From Brevundimonas sp. G8 (GTDB lineage: Bacteria; Pseudomonadota; Alphaproteobacteria; Caulobacterales; Caulobacteraceae), in contig NZ_LR732816.1 in the NCBI RefSeq assembly GCF_902506205.1, positions 2,528,537 to 2,592,536 of the forward strand: a DNA stretch of 64,000 nt, written 5' to 3'. Both the position numbers and the translations under genes were made by a program. Positions within the stretch are counted from its first letter, which is position 1; each line of letters begins with the position of its first letter. The notes beneath the pieces are model-generated. The model did not search any database, was not told the DNA's origin, and saw only the letters and a program-made list of their open reading frames with translations. This document shows, piece after piece, positions 28,024 to 36,096 of this stretch.

Positions 28024-28093
28024 GAGCAAAATGCTCACCCCGGCAAAATGCCAGGGGATCTCACGAAGTGAAAAAGGAGGGCTAGAAATGCCC
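28024..28093 (+). promoter_or_regulatory. Flagellin 3 structured mRNA leader (four hairpins)
   Basis: Hairpin 1 GAGC-AAAAT-GCTC (28024-28036); hairpin 2 CCCCGGC-AAAAT-GCCaGGGG with one bulged A (28038-28057); hairpin 3 TCAC-GAA-GTGA (28061-28071); hairpin 4 GGGC-TAGAAAT-GCCC (28079-28093) around ATG 28088. No sigma-54 site precedes it. Confidence 0.72.
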
Positions 28094-28891
28094 AGCATCA
28101 ACACGAACTACGGCGCTGCCGTCGCCCTGCAAAGCCTGAACAAGACCAGCGCCCAGCTGGAAACGACCCAGAACCGCATCAGCACCGGGATGAAGGTCTC
28201 CTCGGCCAAGGACAATGGCGCCATCTTCGCCATCGCCACGCAACAACGCGCCAACGCCGCCTCGCAAGATGCGGTTCGCAGCTCGCTGCAACGTGGTCAG
28301 TCCATCGTCGACGTGGCCCTGGCTGCCGGCGACACCATCACTTCCGCTTTGGAAGAGATGAAGTCGCTTGCGGTGAACATCGCCTCGTCCACCGGTTCGG
28401 CGAAAACGGCATACGAGGCCGATTTCACCGCCCTGGGCAAGGAAATCAACAGCGCGCTGTCCGGCGCCACTTTTGACGGGGTCAACCTGTTGAATACGGC
28501 GGCGGGCACGACGACCGATCTTCAGACGGGTTCGGGCACCTATCGCCTGGGTACGACTGCGGCCGTCAGCGCCAACACGCAGTTGGCGATGTTCACGGCG
28601 GGAACGCCCGATGTCGCCAACTACACCTCCGCGAACGTCGATCTGGCGATCACGGGCGTGACCAGCGCTCTGGCCACCCTGGGCACCCAGTCCAAGTCGG
28701 TCGGCCGTCAGGTCACCTTCGTCAACAAGCTTCAGGACGCGATGGAAGCTGGCGTGGGCAATCTGGTGGACGCTGATCTGGCCAAGGAAAGCGCCAAGTT
28801 GACCGCCCTGCAAACCAAGCAACAGCTGGGTGTACAGGCGCTGTCGATCGCCAACCAAGGCAGCTCGATCCTGCTGAGCCTCTTCCGCTAA
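28088..28891 (+). CDS. Flagellin 3
   Basis: A 267-aa flagellin; starts MPSINTNYGAAVALQSLNKT, a two-residue variant of the MATSINTNYG start used by copies 1, 2 and 5. D0/D1 helices are near-identical to copies 2, 4 and 5. The middle (about 125-190) is its own, containing TGSGTYRLGTTAAVSANTQL. It has a strong AAGGAGG ribosome site and lacks an obvious promoter, so it probably depends on read-through from flagellin 2 or an unrecognised promoter. Confidence 0.95.
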   Translation: MPSINTNYGAAVALQSLNKTSAQLETTQNRISTGMKVSSAKDNGAIFAIATQQRANAASQDAVRSSLQRGQSIVDVALAAGDTITSALEEMKSLAVNIASSTGSAKTAYEADFTALGKEINSALSGATFDGVNLLNTAAGTTTDLQTGSGTYRLGTTAAVSANTQLAMFTAGTPDVANYTSANVDLAITGVTSALATLGTQSKSVGRQVTFVNKLQDAMEAGVGNLVDADLAKESAKLTALQTKQQLGVQALSIANQGSSILLSLFR

Positions 28892-28940
28892 GGCCCGGAG
28901 ACCCGGCCGTCTCGGCGGCTGGGTCGTGGCCTTGAACCCC

Positions 28941-29009
28941 GAGCAAAATGCTCCCGTCGGCAAAAGGCCGACGGACCTCACGAAGTGAAAAGGAGGGCTA
29001 GAAATGCCC
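28941..29009 (+). promoter_or_regulatory. Flagellin 4 structured mRNA leader (four hairpins)
   Basis: Hairpin 1 GAGC-AAAAT-GCTC (28941-28953); hairpin 2 CCGTCGGC-AAAAG-GCCGACGG, a perfect 8-bp stem (28954-28974); hairpin 3 TCAC-GAA-GTGA (28978-28988); hairpin 4 GGGC-TAGAAAT-GCCC (28995-29009) around ATG 29004. The 5' flank is nearly the same as that of flagellin 5. Confidence 0.72.
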
Positions 29010-29807
29010 AGCATCAATACGAACTACGGCGCCGCAGTCGCTCTGCAGAGCCTGAACAAGACCAGCCAACAGCTGGAAACGACCCAGAACCGGATCAGCA
29101 CCGGGATGAAGGTTTCTTCGGCCAAGGACAATGGCGCCATCTTCGCCATCGCCACGCAACAGCGCGCCAACGCTGGTGCTCAAGACGCGGTCCGCAACTC
29201 CTTGCAGCGTGCTCAATCCATCGTCGATGTGGCTCTGGCCGCCGGCGATACGATCACGTCCGCTCTGGAGGAGCAGAAGGCCTTGGCGGTGAACATCGCC
29301 TCGTCCACCGGTTCGGCGCAGACGGCCTACCTGGCCGACTACAACGCTCTGGGAACCGAAATCGCGAGCGCCCTGTCGGGTGCGAGCTTTGACGGCGCCA
29401 ATCTGTTCGCAGCGACCTCGGCGACGGGAGCGATCACGGCGCAGACCGCGCCTGGATCGACCTACACTCTGAAGGCGGCAAGTGCGGCCGCAACGACCGT
29501 GGCGACCACGACGACGGCTGCCGCCGCCGACGCGGCGGGACTGTCGGCGACTGTGGATGGGGCCATCACGGCCTTCACCACGGTGCTGGCCGATCTCGGC
29601 ACCAAGTCGAAGTCGCTGGGACGCAGCATCACCTTCGTCAACAAGCTGCAGGACGCCATGGAGGCCGGTGTCGGCAACCTGGTCGATGCAGATCTGGCCA
29701 AGGAAAGCGCCAAGCTGACGGCTCTGCAAACCAAGCAACAACTGGGTGTGCAGGCGCTGTCGATCGCCAACCAAGGCAGCTCGATCCTGCTGAGCCTCTT
29801 CCGCTAA
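29004..29807 (+). CDS. Flagellin 4
   Basis: A 267-aa flagellin with the MPSINTNYG start shared with copy 3 and KTSQQLETTQNRISTGMKV shared with copy 5, so the array looks mosaic. It has EEQKALAVNIASSTGSAQTA where the others have EEMKSLAV. The variable middle is Ala/Thr-rich (about 135-185). The C-terminal helices are the common type. It is flanked by intergenic segments that are copies of each other, pointing to a recent tandem duplication. Confidence 0.95.
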   Translation: MPSINTNYGAAVALQSLNKTSQQLETTQNRISTGMKVSSAKDNGAIFAIATQQRANAGAQDAVRNSLQRAQSIVDVALAAGDTITSALEEQKALAVNIASSTGSAQTAYLADYNALGTEIASALSGASFDGANLFAATSATGAITAQTAPGSTYTLKAASAAATTVATTTTAAAADAAGLSATVDGAITAFTTVLADLGTKSKSLGRSITFVNKLQDAMEAGVGNLVDADLAKESAKLTALQTKQQLGVQALSIANQGSSILLSLFR

Positions 29808-29857
29808 AGCCCGGAGACCACGCCGCTTTGGCGGCTGGGTCGTGGCCTTGAACCCCC

Positions 29858-29926
29858 GAGCAAAATGCTCCCGTCGCCAAAATGGCGGCGGATCTCACGA
29901 AGTGAAAAAGGAACGCCAAAATGGCT
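29858..29926 (+). promoter_or_regulatory. Flagellin 5 structured mRNA leader (four hairpins)
   Basis: Hairpin 1 GAGC-AAAAT-GCTC (29858-29870); hairpin 2 CCGTCGCC-AAAAT-GGCGGCGG with one G-U pair (29871-29891), a compensatory variant of the flagellin 4 stem; hairpin 3 TCAC-GAA-GTGA (29895-29905); hairpin 4 GCC-AAAAT-GGC (29915-29925) around ATG 29921. Confidence 0.72.
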
Positions 29927-30655
29927 ACCAGCATCAATACGAACTACGGCGCCGCAGTCGCTCTGCAGAGCCTGAACAAGACCAGCCAACAGCTGGAAAC
30001 GACCCAAAACCGGATCAGCACCGGGATGAAGGTGTCGTCGGCGAAGGACAACGGAGCGATCTTCGCGATCGCAACGTCGCAACGCGCCACCGCCGCCTCG
30101 CAGGACGCCGTTCGCGCCGGCCTGCAACGCACCCAGTCGATCACCGACGTGGCCTTGGCCGCCGGTGACAGCATCACTTCGGCGCTTGAAGAGATGAAGT
30201 CGCTTGCGGTGAACATCGCCTCGTCGACCGGCTCGGCGCAAACGGCTTATCTGGCCGACTTCAACGCCTTGGGGACCGAGATTGGCTCTGCCATCACCGG
30301 CGCCTCGTTCGACAGTGTCAACAGCCTGACGACGCCGTTGGCCAGCCTGTCCACCTTGACGGCCGGCAACCTTGCCGCTGGCGCCGCCACCTCTGCTGCG
30401 GTGGATACGGCCATCGGCACCGTCACCGGCGCCCTGGCCACGCTGGGCACCCAGTCCAAGTCGCTGGGTCGTCAGATCACCTTCGTCAACAAGCTTCAGG
30501 ACGCTCTTGAAGCCGGCGTGGGCAATCTGGTGGACGCCGACCTGGCCAAGGAAAGCGCCAAGCTGACGGCTCTGCAAACCAAGCAACAGCTGGGTGTGCA
30601 GGCGCTGTCGATCGCCAATCAGGGCAGCTCGATCCTGCTGGGCCTGTTCCGCTAA
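29921..30655 (+). CDS. Flagellin 5
   Basis: A 244-aa flagellin, the shortest of the array. It starts MATSINTNYGAAVALQSLNK; the middle is reduced to about 45 residues (SLTTPLASLSTLTAGNLAAG) and resembles flagellin 2 there. The last residues are SSILLGLFR, where copies 1-4 have SSILLSLFR. It ends the similar set and is followed by a clear terminator, so the transcript of the array probably stops here. Confidence 0.95.
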   Translation: MATSINTNYGAAVALQSLNKTSQQLETTQNRISTGMKVSSAKDNGAIFAIATSQRATAASQDAVRAGLQRTQSITDVALAAGDSITSALEEMKSLAVNIASSTGSAQTAYLADFNALGTEIGSAITGASFDSVNSLTTPLASLSTLTAGNLAAGAATSAAVDTAIGTVTGALATLGTQSKSLGRQITFVNKLQDALEAGVGNLVDADLAKESAKLTALQTKQQLGVQALSIANQGSSILLGLFR

Positions 30656-30664
30656 GACGCGCGG

Positions 30665-30708
30665 CCGGAGCGGTCTCACGACCGCTCCGGCTGATCGTTC
30701 TTTTCTTT
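30665..30708 (+). terminator. Rho-independent terminator of the flagellin array
   Basis: Stem CCGGAGCGGT / ACCGCTCCGG (30665-30674 and 30681-30690) with a 6-nt loop, followed by the T-rich stretch GTTCTTTTCTTT. This is the only hairpin in the flagellin array with a proper T tract. Confidence 0.82.
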
Positions 30709-30739
30709 AGAGGGCGTGGGTCAACCCGCGCATGGAGCC

Positions 30740-31018
30740 ATGACAGACAATGTTGCGAGATCAGTAAGCGTACCCCAGCCGAACCCAATCATCGCTGTTG
30801 CAGCCAACCCGTCGGTCTCGCCGACGCCGCGAAACGACAACAACGACGCCAGCCGCTTCCGGCTGACGATCGAGTCGTTGGGTGGCAACCGCTTTGTCTA
30901 CAAGGTTCTGGACCGGGTGACGGGGGAGGTGATCCGTCAGCTGCCGCGTGAAGACGTCGAAAAGCTGCATAGCGATCCGACGTATCGCGGAGGAAGATTG
31001 GTCGACACCGCCGTCTGA
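30740..31018 (+). CDS. flaG: FlaG family protein
   Basis: A 92-aa protein whose C-terminal half is the FlaG domain (RFVYKVLDRVTGEVIRQLPREDVEKL region) after a Pro/Ser/Asn-rich start. FlaG proteins affect filament length and are usually coded beside flagellins. ATG 30740 is chosen, although GGAG is only 2 nt away; a GTG at 30716 with AGAGGG upstream is the alternative, adding 8 residues. It lies between the array terminator and the divergent flagellin. Confidence 0.8.
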   Translation: MTDNVARSVSVPQPNPIIAVAANPSVSPTPRNDNNDASRFRLTIESLGGNRFVYKVLDRVTGEVIRQLPREDVEKLHSDPTYRGGRLVDTAV

Positions 31019-31087
31019 AAGCGGTCGTCGCCCCGATTATCCAGCGCCGCCGGCTCGCCGGACGGCGCAATCATGGTTTCGACGCCG

Positions 31088-31116
31088 TTAACCATGTGAT
31101 TACGACTCATGGTTAA
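31088..31116. promoter_or_regulatory. 9-bp inverted repeat upstream of the divergent flagellin
   Basis: TTAACCATG and CATGGTTAA are perfect inverted arms separated by 11 nt, 36 nt before the GTG start. The left arm with its flank (TTAA-N7-ATTA) is one base from the CtrA box TTAA-N7-TTAA. It is a possible operator or promoter element; no sigma-54 site is present here. Confidence 0.5.
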
Positions 31117-31152
31117 TCCTGTACCCAACAGAACGTTCGGGGGCTTGAAGCC

Positions 31153-31989
31153 GTGACCACCAGCATCCACACCAACACCTCGGCGATGATCGCCCTGCAG
31201 AATCTGAACCGCACCAACGACCAGTTGGCGTCGACGCAGAGCCGGGTGAACACGGGACTGAAGGTTCAGGGCGCCAGAGACAACGCCGCCGTCTGGGCGG
31301 TCGCCCAGGGACAGCGTGCGGATCGTGGTTCGCTGGAGGCTGTCGCCACCAGCCTGAACCGCGCCACTTCGATCGCGGACGTTTCGCTGGCGGCGGGCGA
31401 ACAGATCTCGGACCTGCTGATCGAGTTGAAGGGCAAGGCCACAGCCGCTTCCGACGAGAGCGCCACCTTGGCGATGCGGACCTCCTACAACGACGAGTTC
31501 CAGGCGCTGCTGAAGTCGATCCAGTCGTTCGCGGACAATGCGATCTTCGACGGATCGAACATCCTGGACGGCTCTGCAACGGCGGGCATCAACTTCTTGG
31601 CCAGCGCCGACGGCGCCGAAACCATCACCCTGAACCGTCAAGACCTGACGCTGGCGGGGCTGGGCCTGAGCACGACGCCGGCGGCGCCGGACCTGTTGAC
31701 CAAGGCCAAGGCGGATGACGCCCTGACGCGGATCAACACCGCCATCTCCACCAGCACGGCGCGTCTGGCCGAACTGGGCGCCCAATCCAAGCAGATCGAG
31801 CGCCACACCACCTATGTCGGCAAACTGTCGGACGCGCTGGAGGCCGGCATCGGCAATCTGGTGGACGCCGACCTGGCCAAGGAAAGCGCGCGCCTTCAAG
31901 CCTTGCAGGTTCAGCAACAGCTTGGCGTCCAGGCCCTGTCGATCGCCAACCAGGCGCCGCAGATCATCCTGTCGCTCTTCAAGGGCTGA
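31153..31989 (+). CDS. Divergent flagellin (sixth copy)
   Basis: A 278-aa flagellin clearly apart from the other five: TTSIHTNTSAMIALQNLNRT at the start, FADNAIFDGSNILDG in the middle and IANQAPQIILSLFKG at the end. It starts with GTG, lacks the four-hairpin leader and lacks a sigma-54 promoter, so it must be regulated differently. Caulobacter FljJ is likewise a minor, distinct flagellin that precedes others in the filament; that parallel is inference. It lies 60 nt upstream of the FlaEY-like gene, probably in one transcript. Confidence 0.92.
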   Translation: MTTSIHTNTSAMIALQNLNRTNDQLASTQSRVNTGLKVQGARDNAAVWAVAQGQRADRGSLEAVATSLNRATSIADVSLAAGEQISDLLIELKGKATAASDESATLAMRTSYNDEFQALLKSIQSFADNAIFDGSNILDGSATAGINFLASADGAETITLNRQDLTLAGLGLSTTPAAPDLLTKAKADDALTRINTAISTSTARLAELGAQSKQIERHTTYVGKLSDALEAGIGNLVDADLAKESARLQALQVQQQLGVQALSIANQAPQIILSLFKG

Positions 31990-32049
31990 TCGCACAGCTT
32001 AACGGTTCGTTATCGGGCGCAGGCGCACGATAGGATCGGAGCCGTCTGA

Positions 32050-34752
32050 ATGATCAACAACAGCTATCTGCTGGGTCTGTACGGGGTGACGACGGACACG
32101 TCGTCGTCGCTGATCGGTGCGAGCACGGCGGCGAAAACCAAGAAGACGCAGCCGACCGCGCCATGGTCTTCCACCGCGACGCCGGCGAAGGCCAGCGACA
32201 TGGTGCGCGCGGCCCTGGGCGGCCGCCGCCTGATCGACGAGGGCGCCGTCAGCCTGGATCTGGCCGGCGCCTCCAGCGACTACCGCAAGATGTTCGCCCT
32301 GTATCAGGGCCTCAACACGCTCAGCGCCCTGGCCGACCGGGCCGGGGTCAAGGGTCTCACCGCGTCCGAAGCAGCCCTGCTGTCCAAACGGTTCGGCGAA
32401 GGCATGGCCGAGATGTCCACCTATCTCAGCACCGCCAGCTTCGAGGACATGCGGCTGGTTCAGGGCGTGGCCCAGACCTCGGTCAAGAGCACCTATGCGC
32501 TGGAACGGGCGCCGACGAGCTTCCTCACCGCGCCGCTGCATGACGGTGACCCGACGGCGACGGTCAAGGCGTTCGAGGGCGACGTGAAGTTCTCCATGAC
32601 GGTCAAGACCGCGGCGGGAACCCAGGCGGTCGAGATGGACCTGTCCGAGATGGGCGCAACCGATCGGTCGATGGGCAATGTCATCGCCTATATGAACGGC
32701 AAACTGGAAGACGCGGGCGTCGCGACGCGCATGGGCGTCCAGATGATCCCGGCTGAACCCAAGACAATCAAGAGCGGCGCCAAGACCATCACCCTGCCAG
32801 CCGGGCCGGATCAATGGGCGCTGAAGGTCAATGGCGGAACCGGCGAGGCGATCAGCTTCCAGGCCGTCGACACCTCCGACGCCGTCTATGTGACACAGGG
32901 CGTCGGCAAGACCGGCACGGCGGGCCAGCTGCTCAAATTCCAGACTGAGGGCGGCGCCGCGCCCGCCGCGCAACAGGGCGTGGACGATCCGTTCTGGGTC
33001 GAGGGCCGGGTGGGGCACACCAACCTGCCTGATGGTGTCGCGGCTGTTCGAGCCAGCGCCGTCGCGCCCGACGGCTCAGTTTGGGTCGTCGCCGATCTGA
33101 CGGCCGGCGAGGGGGACCAGCCGATCAAGGGCGCGCGCGACGTCGCCCTGATGAAATACGATTCCGCCGGCAATCTGATGCAGACCAAGTTGCTGGGAGC
33201 CGCATCCAGCGCAAACGGCTTCTCCATCGCCATCGACGATGACGGCAGGGTCGCCCTGGCCGGGTCCGTGACCGGCGCGCTGGAGCCGGGCAAGAGCGGC
33301 GACAACGCCGCCACCGCCGACAGTTTCGTCACTGTGTTCGACAACTCCGGCAAGGAGCTGTGGACCCAGCGTCGCGGTGCAAAGGCGGCCGATGAGGCGA
33401 CCGAGGTTCGGTTCGGCGCAGACGGGATGGTCTATGTCGCGGGCCGTTCGAAATCCGCCATGCCGGGAAACGCAGCCTTAGGCGGCTGGGATTCCTATCT
33501 CCAGACCTTCCAGGAGAAGCCGATCAAGATCAACGGCCCGGACGTCGGCGTGAATGTCTCGACTCTTCAGTTCGGCAGCGCCGGAGACGATTCCGTCCAG
33601 GCCATGACGGTATCGGGCAACGATCTCTATACTGCGGGCGTCGAGAACGGGAAGGCGGTCGTGCGCCGCTTCACTCTGGACGCGCAGGGCGTGCCGACCC
33701 TGGCCTCCAGCCGCGACCTTGGCTACGCCAGCGGCGCCATAGCTGGTATTTCCGTCGAGAACGGCAAGGTCGTGGTGACGGGCCATACCGAGAACGCGGC
33801 TTTGGATATCGGCACGGTGACGAACGCCCATGCGGGCGGCAGCGACGTCTTCATCGCCACCCTGTCCGATGATCTTCAAGCCTCGGGCGATGACCGCCTG
33901 ACCTATTTCGGCGGGGCGGGCGCGGACACCGCCGCGGATGTCGCCATCAAGGACGGCAAGGTCTGGATCACCGGCACGAACCGGGCCGAGGGCGCCGGCA
34001 AGGACGATCCCACCTCGGGCTATCTGGCCCAGATCGATCTCGCCACGGGTGCGGTCCAATCCAACCGGACCTGGCGCGCCGACGGCGACCAGGCCAAGCC
34101 GACCAGCCTCAGCATCGCCTCGGGCGGCGCCAGCGTGCTGGACCGGCTGGGCCTACCGCAAGGGCAGATCATGCAGGCGGATTCCAAACTGCTGACCGTC
34201 GCCACCTCGGCGCGGGTCGGGGATCAGTTCTCGATCACCCCTGCCGCCGGCGGTCGCGCCGTCACCGTTACTATCGACGCCAAGGACACGCTGGAGAGCC
34301 TGGCCAAGAAGATCAACGCCGCCTCGGGCCGCCAGTTGGAAGCCAAGGTCGTCACTGATCTGAAGGCCAGGCCTGTCGTCCAACGCCTGGAGATCAAGAC
34401 GGCGGCGAACAAGGACGGCGCCATCATCTCTTCCGGGGCCGTCGGCAAGGATGCGCTCGGCGCGTTGGGCCTGACGTCCGGCTTCGTCGGCCCGGTCAAG
34501 CCGGACAAGGACGCGACCAAGACCTATGGGTTGAACCTGTCGAACAAGCTGAGCCTTAACGACCCGGCGGCGATCAAGGCGGCGATCGAATCGCTGGCTC
34601 AGGCCATGACGGCGGTGCGATCCTCATACCGGTCGCTGGCTCCCTCGACAGGCGGCATCACCAACACCCAAACCGGCAACGGCTCCTCGACCAGCTATCA
34701 GCAGACGCAGTTGGCCAATTATCAGGCTGCGCTGAACCGCCTTCTCGCCTGA
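32050..34752 (+). CDS. flaEY: FlaEY-like flagellin regulatory/assembly protein
   Basis: A 900-aa protein next to flagellins, matching in size and place the Caulobacter FlaEY protein, which genetic work links to flagellin and chemotaxis gene expression. Visible parts are a helical N-terminal region (1-165); a beta-rich region; a long stretch (about 310-690) of SBBP/propeller-like repeats with AIDDDGRVALAGS, GADGMVYVAGRS and ENGKVVVTGH signatures; and a segment at about 718-800 (FSITPAAGGRAVTVTIDAKD, TLESLAKKINAASG) resembling the flagellin/FliD IN-motif domain. No DNA-binding motif is seen, which fits a secreted or structural role better than a transcription factor. Confidence 0.72.
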   Translation: MINNSYLLGLYGVTTDTSSSLIGASTAAKTKKTQPTAPWSSTATPAKASDMVRAALGGRRLIDEGAVSLDLAGASSDYRKMFALYQGLNTLSALADRAGVKGLTASEAALLSKRFGEGMAEMSTYLSTASFEDMRLVQGVAQTSVKSTYALERAPTSFLTAPLHDGDPTATVKAFEGDVKFSMTVKTAAGTQAVEMDLSEMGATDRSMGNVIAYMNGKLEDAGVATRMGVQMIPAEPKTIKSGAKTITLPAGPDQWALKVNGGTGEAISFQAVDTSDAVYVTQGVGKTGTAGQLLKFQTEGGAAPAAQQGVDDPFWVEGRVGHTNLPDGVAAVRASAVAPDGSVWVVADLTAGEGDQPIKGARDVALMKYDSAGNLMQTKLLGAASSANGFSIAIDDDGRVALAGSVTGALEPGKSGDNAATADSFVTVFDNSGKELWTQRRGAKAADEATEVRFGADGMVYVAGRSKSAMPGNAALGGWDSYLQTFQEKPIKINGPDVGVNVSTLQFGSAGDDSVQAMTVSGNDLYTAGVENGKAVVRRFTLDAQGVPTLASSRDLGYASGAIAGISVENGKVVVTGHTENAALDIGTVTNAHAGGSDVFIATLSDDLQASGDDRLTYFGGAGADTAADVAIKDGKVWITGTNRAEGAGKDDPTSGYLAQIDLATGAVQSNRTWRADGDQAKPTSLSIASGGASVLDRLGLPQGQIMQADSKLLTVATSARVGDQFSITPAAGGRAVTVTIDAKDTLESLAKKINAASGRQLEAKVVTDLKARPVVQRLEIKTAANKDGAIISSGAVGKDALGALGLTSGFVGPVKPDKDATKTYGLNLSNKLSLNDPAAIKAAIESLAQAMTAVRSSYRSLAPSTGGITNTQTGNGSSTSYQQTQLANYQAALNRLLA

Positions 34753-34833
34753 TCGCCGTCATGGCCGTCCTTCGCGGTTGACGCCCGGCGCCCGGTCGGA
34801 GTTATTGACCTCCTCATCCGCGAAAGCCCCTTC

Positions 34834-35505
34834 ATGGCCCTTCCGAAAGACAACCGCGTCATCATCGTGGTCGGCGCTGGTCTGGTGATCATCGCCGCCG
34901 TCGTGCTGGCCCTGATCTTCACCGGCGGCGGCGACAAGACGCCGGAGGATTCGCCTGCGTCCAAGGGCGGGCTGGTGGTCAATCTAGCCGACGCCCCCTC
35001 GCTGGAGCCGACGCGCGAGCTGCGCTGCTTCGTCGATGGTCAGTTCGTCGGTATGGCGACCCTGGCCGTCTGCGCCCAACGCAACGGCCTGGCGACCGAC
35101 GCCCTTGACGTAGGTCTGGACGCCACGGGCGCCCTGGCCGCTGCGCCCACCGCTGCCTTCGCTCCGCCGCCGGAACTGCCGGCCGTCGAGATGGTCGAGA
35201 CCGCGCCGCCGGCCTATGTCGACCAGACCCCAGCGCCCCGACCTACGCCGGTCGCCAACGGCAGTCCCTGCCTGCGCCACAGCGGTTCGGACTGGCGCAC
35301 CCTATCGCCGAACATGAGCCTGAACGCCTGCGTTCAGGCCCTGTATTCGGGAACCTGCGTCGGGCCGGGCGACGCCCAGTACGGCCGTTGGGGCGACACG
35401 ACGCTGCGTCTGGTGCCGCGCCGGGTGGAACAGTCGGGCGACAACTCACGTTTCCGCACTCTGGCGGAGCAGGATCGCAACTGCCAATTTCCCGGGATGA
35501 ACTGA
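34834..35505 (+). CDS. Hypothetical membrane-anchored protein
   Basis: A 223-aa protein of unknown function. A single N-terminal membrane segment (about 9-29, VIIVVGAGLVIIAAVVLALIF) is followed by a Pro/Ala-rich stretch and a C-terminal region with several cysteines (SPCLRHSGSDWRTLSPN, NACVQALYSGTCVG, RNCQF). Six cysteines lie outside the membrane part, so disulfides in the periplasm are plausible. The stop overlaps the ATG of the next lipoprotein gene (TGATG), so the two are one operon. Confidence 0.75.
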   Translation: MALPKDNRVIIVVGAGLVIIAAVVLALIFTGGGDKTPEDSPASKGGLVVNLADAPSLEPTRELRCFVDGQFVGMATLAVCAQRNGLATDALDVGLDATGALAAAPTAAFAPPPELPAVEMVETAPPAYVDQTPAPRPTPVANGSPCLRHSGSDWRTLSPNMSLNACVQALYSGTCVGPGDAQYGRWGDTTLRLVPRRVEQSGDNSRFRTLAEQDRNCQFPGMN

Positions 35506-35927
35506 TGCGTCTTGTCGTTCTCGCCGCCCTCGCTGGAACGGCCCTTCTGGGCGCCTGCTCCAACGAGCCCAAGTACGAGTTCGCCGAGGGCGCCTGCTAT
35601 TTCGTGGCGACGCCGGACAATGCGCCGCCGCGTCTACAGAAGATCGCTGATGATCAGCCCCAGCTGGAACAGTGCGCGGCGCGCCTGGAAGAGATGCGTC
35701 TGCGCTTCCTGCGCATGGGCGGCTCGAACCAGGAACTCGCGGGCGCCTATCAGGGCCGGTTCATCTTCATCGACCGCGAGGGGGTCAAGATCGGCAAGAG
35801 CCTGAACGGCAGCCGCTTCTTCGCCATGGCCCGCACCGGGGACGGCCGTCTGGCCATCCCCGGCGCCATCCAGCGCGACGAGACCGGCCGTCCCATCGCC
35901 ATCGCGGCGGACCCCGCCGCCAAGTAA
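35505..35927 (+). CDS. Hypothetical lipoprotein
   Basis: A 140-aa protein with a short signal peptide and clear lipobox LLGAC (Cys18), so probably anchored in the envelope. The mature part (FAEGACYFVATPDNAPPRLQ, then RFIFIDREGVKIGKSLNGSR) is not a family I can name. Its ATG overlaps the stop of the upstream membrane-anchored protein, suggesting joint function. Confidence 0.78.
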   Translation: MRLVVLAALAGTALLGACSNEPKYEFAEGACYFVATPDNAPPRLQKIADDQPQLEQCAARLEEMRLRFLRMGGSNQELAGAYQGRFIFIDREGVKIGKSLNGSRFFAMARTGDGRLAIPGAIQRDETGRPIAIAADPAAK

Positions 35928-35941
35928 GACTTGCGTGACGT

Positions 35942-35956
35942 GAACAAAGATGGAAC
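35942..35956 (+). promoter_or_regulatory. LexA box upstream of ssb
   Basis: GAAC-AAAGATG-GAAC matches the alphaproteobacterial LexA box in the same orientation as the one before imuA. It lies 140 nt before the ssb ATG. It is consistent with ssb belonging to the SOS regulon, as known in Caulobacter. Confidence 0.75.
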
Positions 35957-36096
35957 ATTCGGTTAACGATTATCCACCGTTTTGGCGGGTCGGATGTCGA
36001 AAGCGGCTGGCGGTGACGCGTCGCCCCGGTCAGACATCGGACTGAATTGAAGGGGCGGGCGAGGGACTCGTCGCTCCACACGAGAAGGAAGTTTCC

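Noticed and set aside
31999..32013. CtrA-like box TTAA-N7-TTAT upstream of the FlaEY-like gene
   Set aside because: One mismatch to a short AT-rich consensus; not enough to call without binding data.
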